Shown here: in pieces, positions 7,481-13,976 of the stretch
Numbering within the stretch: the first letter of the stretch is position 1
Layout: each line of letters starts with the position of its first letter
DNA from: JBQTIP01 sp052388025
Lineage (GTDB): Bacteria > Actinomycetota > UBA4738 > HRBIN12
Assembly: GCA_052388025.1 (NCBI GenBank)
Contig: JBQTIP010000044.1
Coordinates: 1 to 16,152, forward strand
Length of the DNA stretch: 16,152 nt
Direction: 5' to 3'
Translations under genes and position numbers: made by a program
Notes under the pieces: model-generated
Told to the model about the DNA's origin: nothing
The model's input: only the letters and a program-made list of their open reading frames with translations
The model's database searches: none

Positions 7481-8454
7481 TTCAACCCCTCCTCGTTCGA
7501 ACACGACGTGTCCAGGAGCGTCGCCACGCCCCCCGTGTGCAGGAAGACCACCGAGCCCTTGAGCCCGTCGCGGAGGAGCGCGATCAGCTCGGCCATGGCT
7601 TTCGCGGTGAACACGGGGTCGAGCAGCAGTCCCTCGGTCGTGGCCCCCAACCGTGCCGCCTCCTCCCCCTCGGGCGACGGCGAGCCGTAGCCCGGTCCGC
7701 GGGCATCCCGCAGCTCGACGTGTCGCTCATCCGCGGACGGCAGGCCGAGCAGCTCTGCGCACCCCCGGGCCAGCGTGAGGATCCGCTCCCGGCACTCCTT
7801 CTCGGGACGGCTGACCGAGGCGCCGACCACCCGCCAGGGATGGCCTCCGCCGACCGTTCCCGCGACCAGCCCGGCCTGCGTCCCGCAGGACCCTGCGGCC
7901 ACCACGATCACCTCCGGCTCCGCCCCCTCCCGCTCCAGCTGGCCGGAAAGCTCGTCTACGGCGAGCGCATACCCGACGGACCCGAGCGGCGTGGCGCCGC
8001 CACGAGGCACCACGTACGGACGCCGCCCCCGCGCGCGCAGCTCGGCGGCGGTCTCCTCCAGGGCGCGGTCCACGGAGCTTCGCCCGGGGTCCCCGGTGAA
8101 CCGGACCTTCGCGCCCAGGCTCCTCATGAGGGTCAGGTTCGCGGGCGGCCGGTGCGGCTCCTGCCCGTAGACCACGAGCCCGCAGTCCAGGCCGGCCACC
8201 CGAGCCGCGGCGGCTGAGGCCTGGCAATGGTTCGATCCGGGGCCCCCGCCGGTCACTAGTACATCGCAACCCCGCAGGAGTGCGTCCGCCACGAGGAACT
8301 CGAGCTTCCTTGCCTTGTTTCCGGCCAGAGCGAAGCCGGTGAGGTCGTCGCGCTTCACGTAGATCGGCGGGGATCCCAGCGCCCGCTCCAAGCGATCCGC
8401 TCGCTGCAGCGGGGTCGGCAGCACCGCGAGGGGGAAGCGCTCGGGCGCACTCAC
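7477..8454 (-). CDS. PLP-dependent D-cysteine desulfhydrase/ACC deaminase-family enzyme, putative CoM thiolation enzyme
   Basis: The 325-residue protein starts at a GTG overlapping the preceding stop (GTGA at 8451-8454). It has the fold-type II signature of this family: IYVKRDDLTGFALAGNKARK with the expected PLP Schiff-base lysine at Lys47, then TGGGPGSNHCQASA for cofactor phosphate and substrate carboxylate binding, and AAGSCGTQAGL as a second phosphate-binding loop. Known relatives include D-cysteine desulfhydrase, ACC deaminase and L-cysteate sulfo-lyase. Position between two aspartase/fumarase lyases in an operon led by phosphosulfolactate synthase matches the PLP enzyme of the Xanthobacter CoM pathway, which is linked to the thiolation step. 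Alone it would be called a D-cysteine desulfhydrase; the context makes a thiol-transfer role likelier (inference). Confidence 0.88.
   Translation of the reverse strand: MSAPERFPLAVLPTPLQRADRLERALGSPPIYVKRDDLTGFALAGNKARKLEFLVADALLRGCDVLVTGGGPGSNHCQASAAAARVAGLDCGLVVYGQEPHRPPANLTLMRSLGAKVRFTGDPGRSSVDRALEETAAELRARGRRPYVVPRGGATPLGSVGYALAVDELSGQLEREGAEPEVIVVAAGSCGTQAGLVAGTVGGGHPWRVVGASVSRPEKECRERILTLARGCAELLGLPSADERHVELRDARGPGYGSPSPEGEEAARLGATTEGLLLDPVFTAKAMAELIALLRDGLKGSVVFLHTGGVATLLDTSCSNEEGLK
7486..7493 (-). promoter_or_regulatory. Ribosome binding site AGGAGGGG deciding the 7480 start
   Basis: AGGAGGGG sits within the end of the PLP-enzyme gene, five bases before GTG 7480. It favours that start over the upstream ATG at 7504, which would lie upstream of it. 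Confidence 0.6.
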
Positions 8455-9827
8455 GGCCAGGTGTCGCCCTCGGACGCCCGGGCTGCCTCGGCTCGCGCGA
8501 GCACCGCGTCGACCATGGCCCCCGAGGCCCCGGCGCCCGCGGGCCGGTCGAGGGAGCCGACGAGGTCAGGTCCAAGTAGGGTCCGGAGGTCGTCCTGGGA
8601 CAGGACCGCCTCCAGCAGGGACTCGCCTCGCTCCCGGGCGACCGCCAGCAGCTCCTGGAGCCTGACCTGGGCCCGATGCTTCCCCAGCCTGGGGGCGAGG
8701 GCCGCCAGCACTTGCTCGGACGCGGCGTGGCCACCCGTCGCCACGATGTTGCGGAGCATCGCTCGCTCGTCGACCTCGAGGCCCGAGAGGATCCACTTGG
8801 CGAGCGACAGCCCCGCACCCGTGAGCAGGCAAGCCTCGGGGAACGCCACCCACTCGGCCTTCCATCCGCGGCCATCGCGCTCGTGCTGCTGGACCATGCC
8901 CTCCAGGATCACGGCAGCCTGGGACCGAACCAGCATCGACAGCGTCCCGAGGTGCTCGCTGGCCTCGGGGTTCCGTTTGTGCGGCATCGTGATGCTCCCC
9001 ACGCCCTGGGGCGAGGTCGGCTCGCGGAGCTCCCCGATCTCCGGTCGCTGCAGCTCGTATACCTCCGTGCCGATGCGGGCGAGGGTTGCCGCGACCATCG
9101 CGAGCAGCCCGACGAACTCCGCGAGCCGGTCGCGGGATGTGGTCCACGACACAAGGGGGTCGGCCAGCCCGAGCTTCGCGCAGAACGCTCGACGCAGATT
9201 CGGGCCCCGCTCCCCGAAGAACGCGAGGTTCCCGACCGCCCCGGCGAGCTGCCCCACGAGCCACCGGGGAGCGGTGCCTCGGAGCCGCTCGAGGTGCCGG
9301 CGGACCTCGTCGGCCCAGCTCGCCGCCTTCAATCCGAAGCTGATGGGCGCGCCGGGCTGCCCATGGGTGCGCCCCAGCATGAGGGTGTCCCGATGCCGGC
9401 GCGCGAGGTCCAGGCACAGGCCTTCGACCTCCCGGAGATCCCGCCAAGCGATCCGTCCCACTTCCCTCATGGCGAGCGCCGTCCAGGTATCGGTCAGATC
9501 CTGCACGGTTGCGCCGTAGTAGACCCACTCGCGGGCCTCTTCGGGGAGGACGCGCTGCAGGCCCCGGATCAGGCCGAGCGTCGAGTGGCCGGTCCTTCGC
9601 GTCTCGTCGGCGACGAAGGCGAGGTCGAGCCGGTCCACCGTCGCGTTCCGGGCGATGGTCTCGGCAGCCTCCAGGGGGATCATCGACAGCTCCGCCTGGG
9701 CCTCCGCGAGCGCCGTCAGGATGTGGAGCCAGGTCTGGATCTTTTGGGTCTCCTCGAACACCTCGCGGAGCTCGGAGGTCCCCCACAGGTGCCCGTAGAT
9801 GGCCGAGTCGGTTACGCGAGAGCCCAC
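8451..9827 (-). CDS. Adenylosuccinate-lyase/CMLE-like aspartase/fumarase-superfamily lyase of the putative CoM operon
   Basis: The frame is open to 9995, but that part only shadows the neighbour. GTG 9827 has GGAG five bases upstream, overlaps the upstream gene by 16 bases and gives 458 residues; the start is uncertain, as homology appears to begin near AIYGHLWGT. Superfamily motifs are clear: YYGATVQDLTDT near 103-114, GRTHGQPGAPISFG at 152-165 with His155, and the flexible loop GSITMPHKRNP with the catalytic-position Ser278. The architecture is that of adenylosuccinate lyase and 3-carboxymuconate cycloisomerase. In the CoM operon it is a candidate for beta-elimination of phosphate from phosphosulfolactate giving sulfoacrylate, the reaction shown for Xanthobacter XcbC1. 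The reverse pairing with the ArgH-like lyase cannot be excluded. No purine or protocatechuate gene is nearby. Confidence 0.85.
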   Translation of the reverse strand: MGSRVTDSAIYGHLWGTSELREVFEETQKIQTWLHILTALAEAQAELSMIPLEAAETIARNATVDRLDLAFVADETRRTGHSTLGLIRGLQRVLPEEAREWVYYGATVQDLTDTWTALAMREVGRIAWRDLREVEGLCLDLARRHRDTLMLGRTHGQPGAPISFGLKAASWADEVRRHLERLRGTAPRWLVGQLAGAVGNLAFFGERGPNLRRAFCAKLGLADPLVSWTTSRDRLAEFVGLLAMVAATLARIGTEVYELQRPEIGELREPTSPQGVGSITMPHKRNPEASEHLGTLSMLVRSQAAVILEGMVQQHERDGRGWKAEWVAFPEACLLTGAGLSLAKWILSGLEVDERAMLRNIVATGGHAASEQVLAALAPRLGKHRAQVRLQELLAVARERGESLLEAVLSQDDLRTLLGPDLVGSLDRPAGAGASGAMVDAVLARAEAARASEGDTWP

Positions 9828-10693
9828 GCCGGCTCCGCGGCCATGAGCACCAGCGCGAGACCTTCGCGGACCTCCGCCAGGCTCGCTCCCCATGGCACCG
9901 TGACGAGGAGGTCGTCGCGGAAGGCGCCGCTCTCGAGCTGGCAGCACTTGGTGAGCGTGGGAACGTCCGAGGGACGGGTCAGCTCTCGGGGGCACATCTC
10001 GACGTACAGCGGCTCATCTCCGTAGAAGTGGCGGTGAATCTCGCGGGAACGCGCGCAGCCCACAAGCACCCAATCGGCCCGCGGGGGGCGCTCGTCCAGG
10101 TAGGCGACCTCCGCGCCCTGCGGCGCGGCGCCCGATCCGCGGCACGGGAACAGGTAACGGTCGGCCGGCCGATCCCGGGCCAACTCCACGATGTCGATGA
10201 ACTCCGCTCGGACCTCCACCGGGGGGAGCTCCTCCGCGACCTCCAGGAGGCGGCGGACCTGATCGATGAGCTTCGGCGGCTCGGGGGGAACGACCTCCAC
10301 CACGCGCAAGGGGATGGGGGCGGGGTCCAGGATGAAGTTCACGTGCTCGTAGCGACCTTGGACGACGACGCACCGCGCGTCCGGGGCGAGATCCGCCGCG
10401 GCCCGGGCGAGCTGGGTGGGGACCGCCGTGTCGACGTCTGGGGCGGAGACCAGCGCTGTCTCGTCGGGCCCCGCGAGCAGCTCCACGTCGACGATCGGGG
10501 AGAAGAGCGGCTCATCCGAGGCCTTCGCGACCCTCACGACGGCGGCCTTGCCCGCCCGGCGGGCGACGACGTAGCTCGTGCGCCGGTACGCCTCCCTGCC
10601 CATGAAGTGCCGACTGAGCTCCTCCGGCGTGAGTGGCCCGTCCACGCGGGCCACCGCAACCCCCCGGTACCGCCGAGGGACCAGGTTCGTCAC
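9812..10693 (-). CDS. Uncharacterised cysteine-rich protein in the putative CoM operon
   Basis: This 293-residue protein starts at a GTG overlapping the comA stop (4 bases), preceded by a purine-rich AGGAAGAGG. I recognise no enzyme family. It has no signal peptide or membrane segment and is probably cytoplasmic. A compact N-terminal region with EPLFSPIVDVELL is followed by VVVQGRYEHVNFILDP and VVEVVPPEPPKLIDQ, and then by a C-terminal part with five cysteines: C184 in LFPCRGSG, C213 in LVGCARSREIH, C234 in EMCPRE and C250-C251 in LTKCCQLE, with C108 earlier. That pattern, together with His220 and His222, would suit a metal or iron-sulfur site or redox thiols. Being second in a coupled operon with all recognisable CoM enzymes, it could serve sulfur delivery or the final reduction (inference only). 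Confidence 0.82.
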   Translation of the reverse strand: MTNLVPRRYRGVAVARVDGPLTPEELSRHFMGREAYRRTSYVVARRAGKAAVVRVAKASDEPLFSPIVDVELLAGPDETALVSAPDVDTAVPTQLARAAADLAPDARCVVVQGRYEHVNFILDPAPIPLRVVEVVPPEPPKLIDQVRRLLEVAEELPPVEVRAEFIDIVELARDRPADRYLFPCRGSGAAPQGAEVAYLDERPPRADWVLVGCARSREIHRHFYGDEPLYVEMCPRELTRPSDVPTLTKCCQLESGAFRDDLLVTVPWGASLAEVREGLALVLMAAEPAWALA

Positions 10694-11478
10694 GCCTCGG
10701 CCTCTTCCTGCGCCGGCCGACTCGACAGGTGCACGGTGTCGGCCCGGAGGCCGAGGCGGAGGGTTTCGAGCCCGATGACCTCGGCAGGGGCCACGTTCCC
10801 CAGGCTTACGTCGGAGCCGAATCGCCCGATGAACCAGGCCTGCTGATCCTTCCTAGGCGCCTCGAAGACGACGCGGGGGAGCCCCACCACGTCGGCGACG
10901 GCCTCCACGACATCCTCTCTAACGCTCCCGTCGGGGCGATAGATGCCGACCGTACCGCTCTCCCGGCCTTCGGTGAGGACCCAGGTGGCTCCTGCGGCCA
11001 GGTCGCCCGTCATCTCGGCGCTCCAGGCCTCCGGCGAGACGGGCGCCGAAGGGTCCTTGGACCCGACCTCCGAGAGGACGACGAACTGTCGCGCCGCCTG
11101 GACGATCAGCCTGCGCTTCTCCCGCGTCGGCATGCCCACGGCGCCGTTCGAGACCTCGACGCAGGGGAACCCCACGTCGGCCGCCCAGGCCAGGCACGCC
11201 TCCGCGCGGCCCTGCGCCCAGGCGATCTCCAGGAGCGTCCCGCCGACGCAGGCTCGGACGCCCTTCCGGCCGAGAAGCTCGACTTTCGGAGCCACCTCGG
11301 GGTCGAGGTAGCCCGTCCCCCATCCGAGCTTCCAGACGTCGATGAAGGCGCCGACCCGCGCGACGAGGGACTCTACCTCCTCCAGCGATGCCCCCTTATC
11401 CAGGACGTGCGTGAGCCCGACGAGTCGGGGCTTCCCGCTTCGCGGTGGGAGATCGAGGAACGACGGCTTCCGAGTCAT
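10690..11478 (-). CDS. comA: Phosphosulfolactate synthase (ComA/XcbB-like), first step of CoM biosynthesis
   Basis: This 262-residue protein is the normal length for ComA, a TIM-barrel enzyme that adds sulfite to phosphoenolpyruvate to give (R)-phosphosulfolactate. Conserved segments are GLTHVLDKG at 21-29, DVWKLGWGTGYL at 47-58, GGTLLEIA, VEVSNGAVGMP, SEVGSKD, TEGRESGTVGIY, FEAPRKDQQAWFIGRFG and SLGNVAPAEVIGLETLRLGL. The full set fits the archaeal and Xanthobacter enzymes. Spore-formers such as Bacillus have a homologue (YitD), but the neighbours here are CoM-type enzymes rather than sporulation genes. It leads the five-gene operon, each later gene overlapping the one before. The ATG at 11478 follows a TACCAT hexamer by eight bases, suggesting leaderless transcription. 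Divergently upstream is the LLM oxidoreductase. Confidence 0.92.
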   Translation of the reverse strand: MTRKPSFLDLPPRSGKPRLVGLTHVLDKGASLEEVESLVARVGAFIDVWKLGWGTGYLDPEVAPKVELLGRKGVRACVGGTLLEIAWAQGRAEACLAWAADVGFPCVEVSNGAVGMPTREKRRLIVQAARQFVVLSEVGSKDPSAPVSPEAWSAEMTGDLAAGATWVLTEGRESGTVGIYRPDGSVREDVVEAVADVVGLPRVVFEAPRKDQQAWFIGRFGSDVSLGNVAPAEVIGLETLRLGLRADTVHLSSRPAQEEAEA

Positions 11479-11486
11479 CGTTGCCT

Positions 11487-11492
11487 ATGGTA
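11487..11492 (-). promoter_or_regulatory. Candidate -10 (TACCAT) of the CoM operon
   Basis: TACCAT on the minus strand ends eight bases before the comA ATG, which would place transcription start at or near the start codon. It lies in the 73-base region shared with the divergent LLM gene. No clear -35. Confidence 0.38.
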
Positions 11493-11538
11493 GATGGGCC
11501 TCCATCGTAGTGGAAACCGTCGTGTCGGGGGCCGTGTG

Positions 11539-11544
11539 TATGCT
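11539..11544 (+). promoter_or_regulatory. Candidate -10 (TATGCT) of the LLM oxidoreductase unit
   Basis: TATGCT is followed by exactly seven bases and the GTG at 11552, the leaderless arrangement common in actinobacteria. It overlaps an alternative in-frame ATG at 11540, so both cannot be used as proposed. Confidence 0.4.
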
Positions 11545-11551
11545 CGGCGCC

Positions 11552-12571
11552 GTGAGGCTCGGGCTCCATACCGGTTACTGGGGGGCGCGGCCCGTGGATT
11601 CCGTCCCCTTGGTGCGCGAGGCGGAGCGGCTCGGTTTCGACTCCGTGTGGACGGCCGAGGCCTGGGGCTCGGATGCGGTGACAACGCTCACCTGGCTGGC
11701 GGCCCATACAGAGCGGATCGGCCTGGGCACGGCGGTCATGCAGATCCCGGCGCGGACGCCCGCCGCAACCGCGATGACCGCCATCACGCTCGACCACCTC
11801 ACCGGCGGGCGGTTCCGGCTGGGTCTCGGTATCTCCGGACCGCAGGTCGTGGAAGGCTGGCACGGTGTCCCCTACGGCAAGCCGCTCGCGCGGACCCGCG
11901 AGTACGTGTACATCGTCCGGGCGATCCTCCGCCGGGATGCGCCGGTCGAGCACCACGGGGAGCACTACGACCTGCCGGTTAAAGGTGGCACCGGGCTCGG
12001 CAAGCCGCTTCGGACGATCGTGCACCCGCTCCGCCGCGACCTCCCGATCTACCTGGCGGCCATCGGGCCGAGGAACGTCGCGCTCGCGGCCGAGATCGCC
12101 GACGGGTGGCTTCCCATCCTGTTGGCTCCGCATCGAACCGACGTGTTCTGGCCGAGCCTGGAGCGCGGGTTCGCCCGAAGGGGGAAGGGCGGAGCCGACT
12201 TCGACATCGCCGCGATCGTGAACGTGGTCGTCGGCGAGGATGTCGACGCGTGCCGCGACCGGCTGCGCCCGTTCCTAGCGCTTTACGTTGGAGGCATGGG
12301 AGCGCCGGGCCAGAACTTCTACAACGCGCTCGTTTCCAGGTACGGCTTTGAGGCCGAGGCGAAGCAGATCCAGGACCTCTACCTGGACGGCAAGCATCGA
12401 GAGGCGGCGGCCGCCGTTCCCGACGCGCTCATCGACGAGGTCTCGCTGGTCGGCGCGCTCGGTCGGATCCGCGACCGGCTCGCGGCGTGGCGCGAATCCG
12501 GCGTCACGACGCTCATCGTCTCGACCGAGAGCGTCGAGGCGCTTCGCGTCCTCTCCGAGGCGATGGCATGA
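11552..12571 (+). CDS. LLM-class F420-dependent flavin oxidoreductase
   Basis: From GTG 11552 the protein has 339 residues, starting RLGLHTGYWG as in relatives; an ATG at 11540 would add four. It is a luciferase-like monooxygenase-fold TIM barrel: REAERLGFDSVWTAEAWGSD, RIGLGTAVMQIPARTPAATA, LDHLTGGRFRLGLGISGPQV with the GLG-S-G-P-Q-V-V-E-G-W motif, and IYLAAIGPRNVALAAEIADG. This combination matches the actinobacterial subgroup usually annotated as F420-dependent (TIGR03559-like). Such enzymes exchange hydride between F420H2 and a substrate that is mostly unknown. The gene is divergent from comA, sharing the intergenic region, and precedes a cupin gene by 32 bases (or overlaps it, if the cupin starts at 12568). 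Co-regulation with the CoM operon is possible but unproven. F420 rather than FMN use is inferred from family. Confidence 0.9.
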   Translation: MRLGLHTGYWGARPVDSVPLVREAERLGFDSVWTAEAWGSDAVTTLTWLAAHTERIGLGTAVMQIPARTPAATAMTAITLDHLTGGRFRLGLGISGPQVVEGWHGVPYGKPLARTREYVYIVRAILRRDAPVEHHGEHYDLPVKGGTGLGKPLRTIVHPLRRDLPIYLAAIGPRNVALAAEIADGWLPILLAPHRTDVFWPSLERGFARRGKGGADFDIAAIVNVVVGEDVDACRDRLRPFLALYVGGMGAPGQNFYNALVSRYGFEAEAKQIQDLYLDGKHREAAAAVPDALIDEVSLVGALGRIRDRLAAWRESGVTTLIVSTESVEALRVLSEAMA

Positions 12572-12592
12572 TGCCTGGGCGTCTCGACCGAG

Positions 12593-12598
12593 AGGAGG
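12593..12598 (+). promoter_or_regulatory. Ribosome binding site AGGAGG of the cupin gene
   Basis: A perfect AGGAGG lies five bases before ATG 12604. It decides for this start over the ATGs at 12568 and 12571, which overlap or abut the LLM stop. Confidence 0.75.
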
Positions 12599-12603
12599 CT
12601 CGC

Positions 12604-12972
12604 ATGCCGGTAGCACGGTCCGCCGACCATCCGACCTTCGAGCTGCGGGGCAACGTGATCACAGGACTTGCGGCGCCCGGCAGGGGAGCCGCGGAGACCA
12701 TGATGTACCGCGTACACGTCCCCGCCGGCTCCTCGCTGCCCGCGCACCGGCACGACCACGAGGAGGTGTTCCATCTGCTGAGCGGCTCGCTCACGTGGGT
12801 CGGCGACGGTGAGGAGCATGACCTGGCGGCGGGCGATACGGTGATGATCCCGGCCGGCGTGTTGCACCACGCCTCAACGGTTGGCGGCGCCGAGATGCTG
12901 GTCGCGATGCCCGTCCGCACGCTGTTCATCCCGGAAGGCAGCGAGGGCAACGTGCCCCCCTGGGGCGAGTAG
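12604..12972 (+). CDS. Single-domain cupin protein
   Basis: The 122-residue protein begins after a perfect AGGAGG. It is a small beta-barrel cupin with both motifs: H48-R-H50 and E54 in PAHRHDHEEVFHLLSG, and G77-D to H88 in GDTVMIPAGVLHH. These give the classical three-His one-Glu metal site, so a divalent metal is likely bound. The function of such single cupins ranges from dioxygenase or isomerase to small-molecule binding and cannot be chosen here. It is the second gene of the LLM unit and is followed 14 bases later by the amidohydrolase/ankyrin gene. The closing segment TLFIPEGSEGNVPPWGE is common in stand-alone cupins of this type. Confidence 0.88.
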   Translation: MPVARSADHPTFELRGNVITGLAAPGRGAAETMMYRVHVPAGSSLPAHRHDHEEVFHLLSGSLTWVGDGEEHDLAAGDTVMIPAGVLHHASTVGGAEMLVAMPVRTLFIPEGSEGNVPPWGE

Positions 12973-12986
12973 AGGATGGGGCCGCC

Positions 12987-13487
12987 GTGGCGGCGTACTT
13001 CTCGGACGTAACGCTGTTCGATGGCCGAAGGATCAAGCTCCGGGCGGGCGTGCTCGTCTCAGACGGGAAGATCTCCTGGGTGGGAGCGCACGCGCGGGCT
13101 CCACGGGCGACGCGCTCCGCGCGGGAGGCCGACGGCGCAGGCAAGACCCTGACTCCCGGCCTTATCGACTGCCACGTCCACCTGTGCTTCGACGGCCAGG
13201 CGGACCTTGCGGCGGAGGCTCGGGACCTCTCGCCGGCGCTCGCGGCGCTGAAGGCTGCACGGAGCGCGGTCCGCCACATCGAGTCGGGCGTCGCAACGGT
13301 CGGGGAGGGCGGCTGGACGCCGCTTCACTCCGCCGCGGACAACGGCGACGCGCGCATGGCCGAGCTGCTCCTCTTCCACGGCGCCGACCCTGGTGCGCTC
13401 AACGACGAGGGCAAGCGCCCGCGCGACCTGGCAACGGCCAGCGGGGGCGTCGAGGTCCTGGAGCTGCTGCGGGCGCGGGGCGCCTGA
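12987..13487 (+). CDS. Amidohydrolase N-terminus fused to ankyrin repeats (chimeric ORF, probably non-functional as an amidohydrolase)
   Basis: The 166-residue frame has two unrelated parts. Residues 1-105 are the start of a metal-dependent amidohydrolase (imidazolonepropionase/dipeptidase type): a small beta domain with LRAGVLVSDGKISWVG, then KTLTPGLIDCHVHL carrying the metal-binding H-x-H, and the helix leading to ESGVATV, which normally continues into V/R-D-x-G. At about base 13300 this switches to GEGGWTPLHSAADNGD, LLLFHGADPGALNDEGKRP and LELLRARGA, which are the last two ankyrin repeats of another protein. The rest of the roughly 400-residue barrel, including the lysine, later histidines and catalytic aspartate, is absent. 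The fusion is in frame with a normal stop. A deletion joining two genes or an assembly join explains it better than a designed domain fusion. A purine-rich stretch precedes the GTG start. Confidence 0.7.
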   Translation: MAAYFSDVTLFDGRRIKLRAGVLVSDGKISWVGAHARAPRATRSAREADGAGKTLTPGLIDCHVHLCFDGQADLAAEARDLSPALAALKAARSAVRHIESGVATVGEGGWTPLHSAADNGDARMAELLLFHGADPGALNDEGKRPRDLATASGGVEVLELLRARGA

Positions 13488-13512
13488 TCCGCTCGATCCG
13501 GCGAAGCCCAGG

Positions 13513-13892
13513 CTATCCGGATCGGGAGGCCGCGTCGTCCAGGAAGATCCTGACCTCGGCGACCTCCCGGAACCCCGGCCGCCAAGATGAGGCGGGACAT
13601 CGCGCCGGCGACGAATGTCGCGCGCGCTGCCGCCACCGGGTCGCCACTCCCAGGTGCACGGCATCCGGCCTCGTGTGCTGAGCAGCTCGCGGATCCGCCG
13701 AACCGTCTCATCGACCTCCTCTGCGGACAGGCGAACCCGCTGGACGACGGTCCCGGCCGGATGGTCCGAGTCCGCGAGGAAGATGACGAACCCCTCTTCG
13801 ATGATCCCTTCCTCACCCGGCCCGAGCGGCGTATGGGTGTTCGCGTCCTCGGCGAGCCCGAGCAACTCCCTCGAGAGCGGCATGCCGATCAC
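13513..13892 (-). pseudogene. Broken acetyltransferase-like (GNAT) gene with internal deletion and frameshift
   Basis: Reading leftward from GTG 13892 (or ATG 13883) the first 80 or so codons give a well-formed protein start: MPLSRELLGLAEDA, GPGEEGIIEEGFVIFLA, VVQRVRLSAEEVDETVRRIR and TWEW. Near 13640 the similarity stops. Further left, one frame reads AGAMSRLIL (about 13610-13580) and another, one base shifted, reads GFREVAEVRIFLDDAAS to the TAG at 13513. The last two pieces resemble the end of GNAT proteins, where an AGAMS-R-x-I-L helix leads to GF-x-x-V-x-x-V. The most economical reading is one GNAT gene that lost its central acetyl-CoA-binding part and then suffered a frameshift. Family assignment is from memory of actinobacterial GNAT proteins and is moderate. 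Confidence 0.5.
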
Positions 13893-13896
13893 GATA
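13891..13896 (-). promoter_or_regulatory. Candidate -10 (TATCGT) of the broken acetyltransferase gene
   Basis: TATCGT on the minus strand is followed by seven bases and ATG 13883, the same leaderless spacing seen at the LLM gene and at 15032. It suggests ATG 13883 rather than GTG 13892 was the original start. Confidence 0.35.
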
Positions 13897-13921
13897 GCCG
13901 GTGAGTGTCAGACCCCCGCCC

Positions 13922-13927
13922 TATGGT
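13922..13927 (+). promoter_or_regulatory. Candidate -10 (TATGGT) for rmuC
   Basis: TATGGT fits TANNNT and lies 49 bases before the rmuC start, leaving room for a leader that carries the GAGGAGAGAG ribosome site at 13965-13974. No clear -35. Confidence 0.3.
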
Positions 13928-13976
13928 GCGATCAACGAGACGAGAGCCGGGATGCGGCTCCACCGAGGAGAGAGCT

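Noticed and set aside
8451..9827. Adenylosuccinate lyase (purB) or 3-carboxymuconate cycloisomerase (pcaB)
   Set aside because: Fold and motifs fit the superfamily, but no purine or protocatechuate genes are near and the operon context points to CoM.
8676..10846. Two long plus-strand frames opposite the CoM operon (8676-10025 and 9509-10846)
   Set aside because: They lie wholly opposite genes with catalytic motifs and show only Arg/Pro/Ser-rich sequence.
12568..12603. Upstream ATG starts for the cupin at 12568 and 12571
   Set aside because: The AGGAGG at 12593-12598 is correctly spaced only for ATG 12604, and the extra residues do not look like cupin sequence.
13059..13892. A single 277-codon minus-strand gene
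   Set aside because: Only its first 80 or so codons look like protein; the rest is antisense to the amidohydrolase/ankyrin frame. The tail of the original gene is found in other frames ending at 13513.
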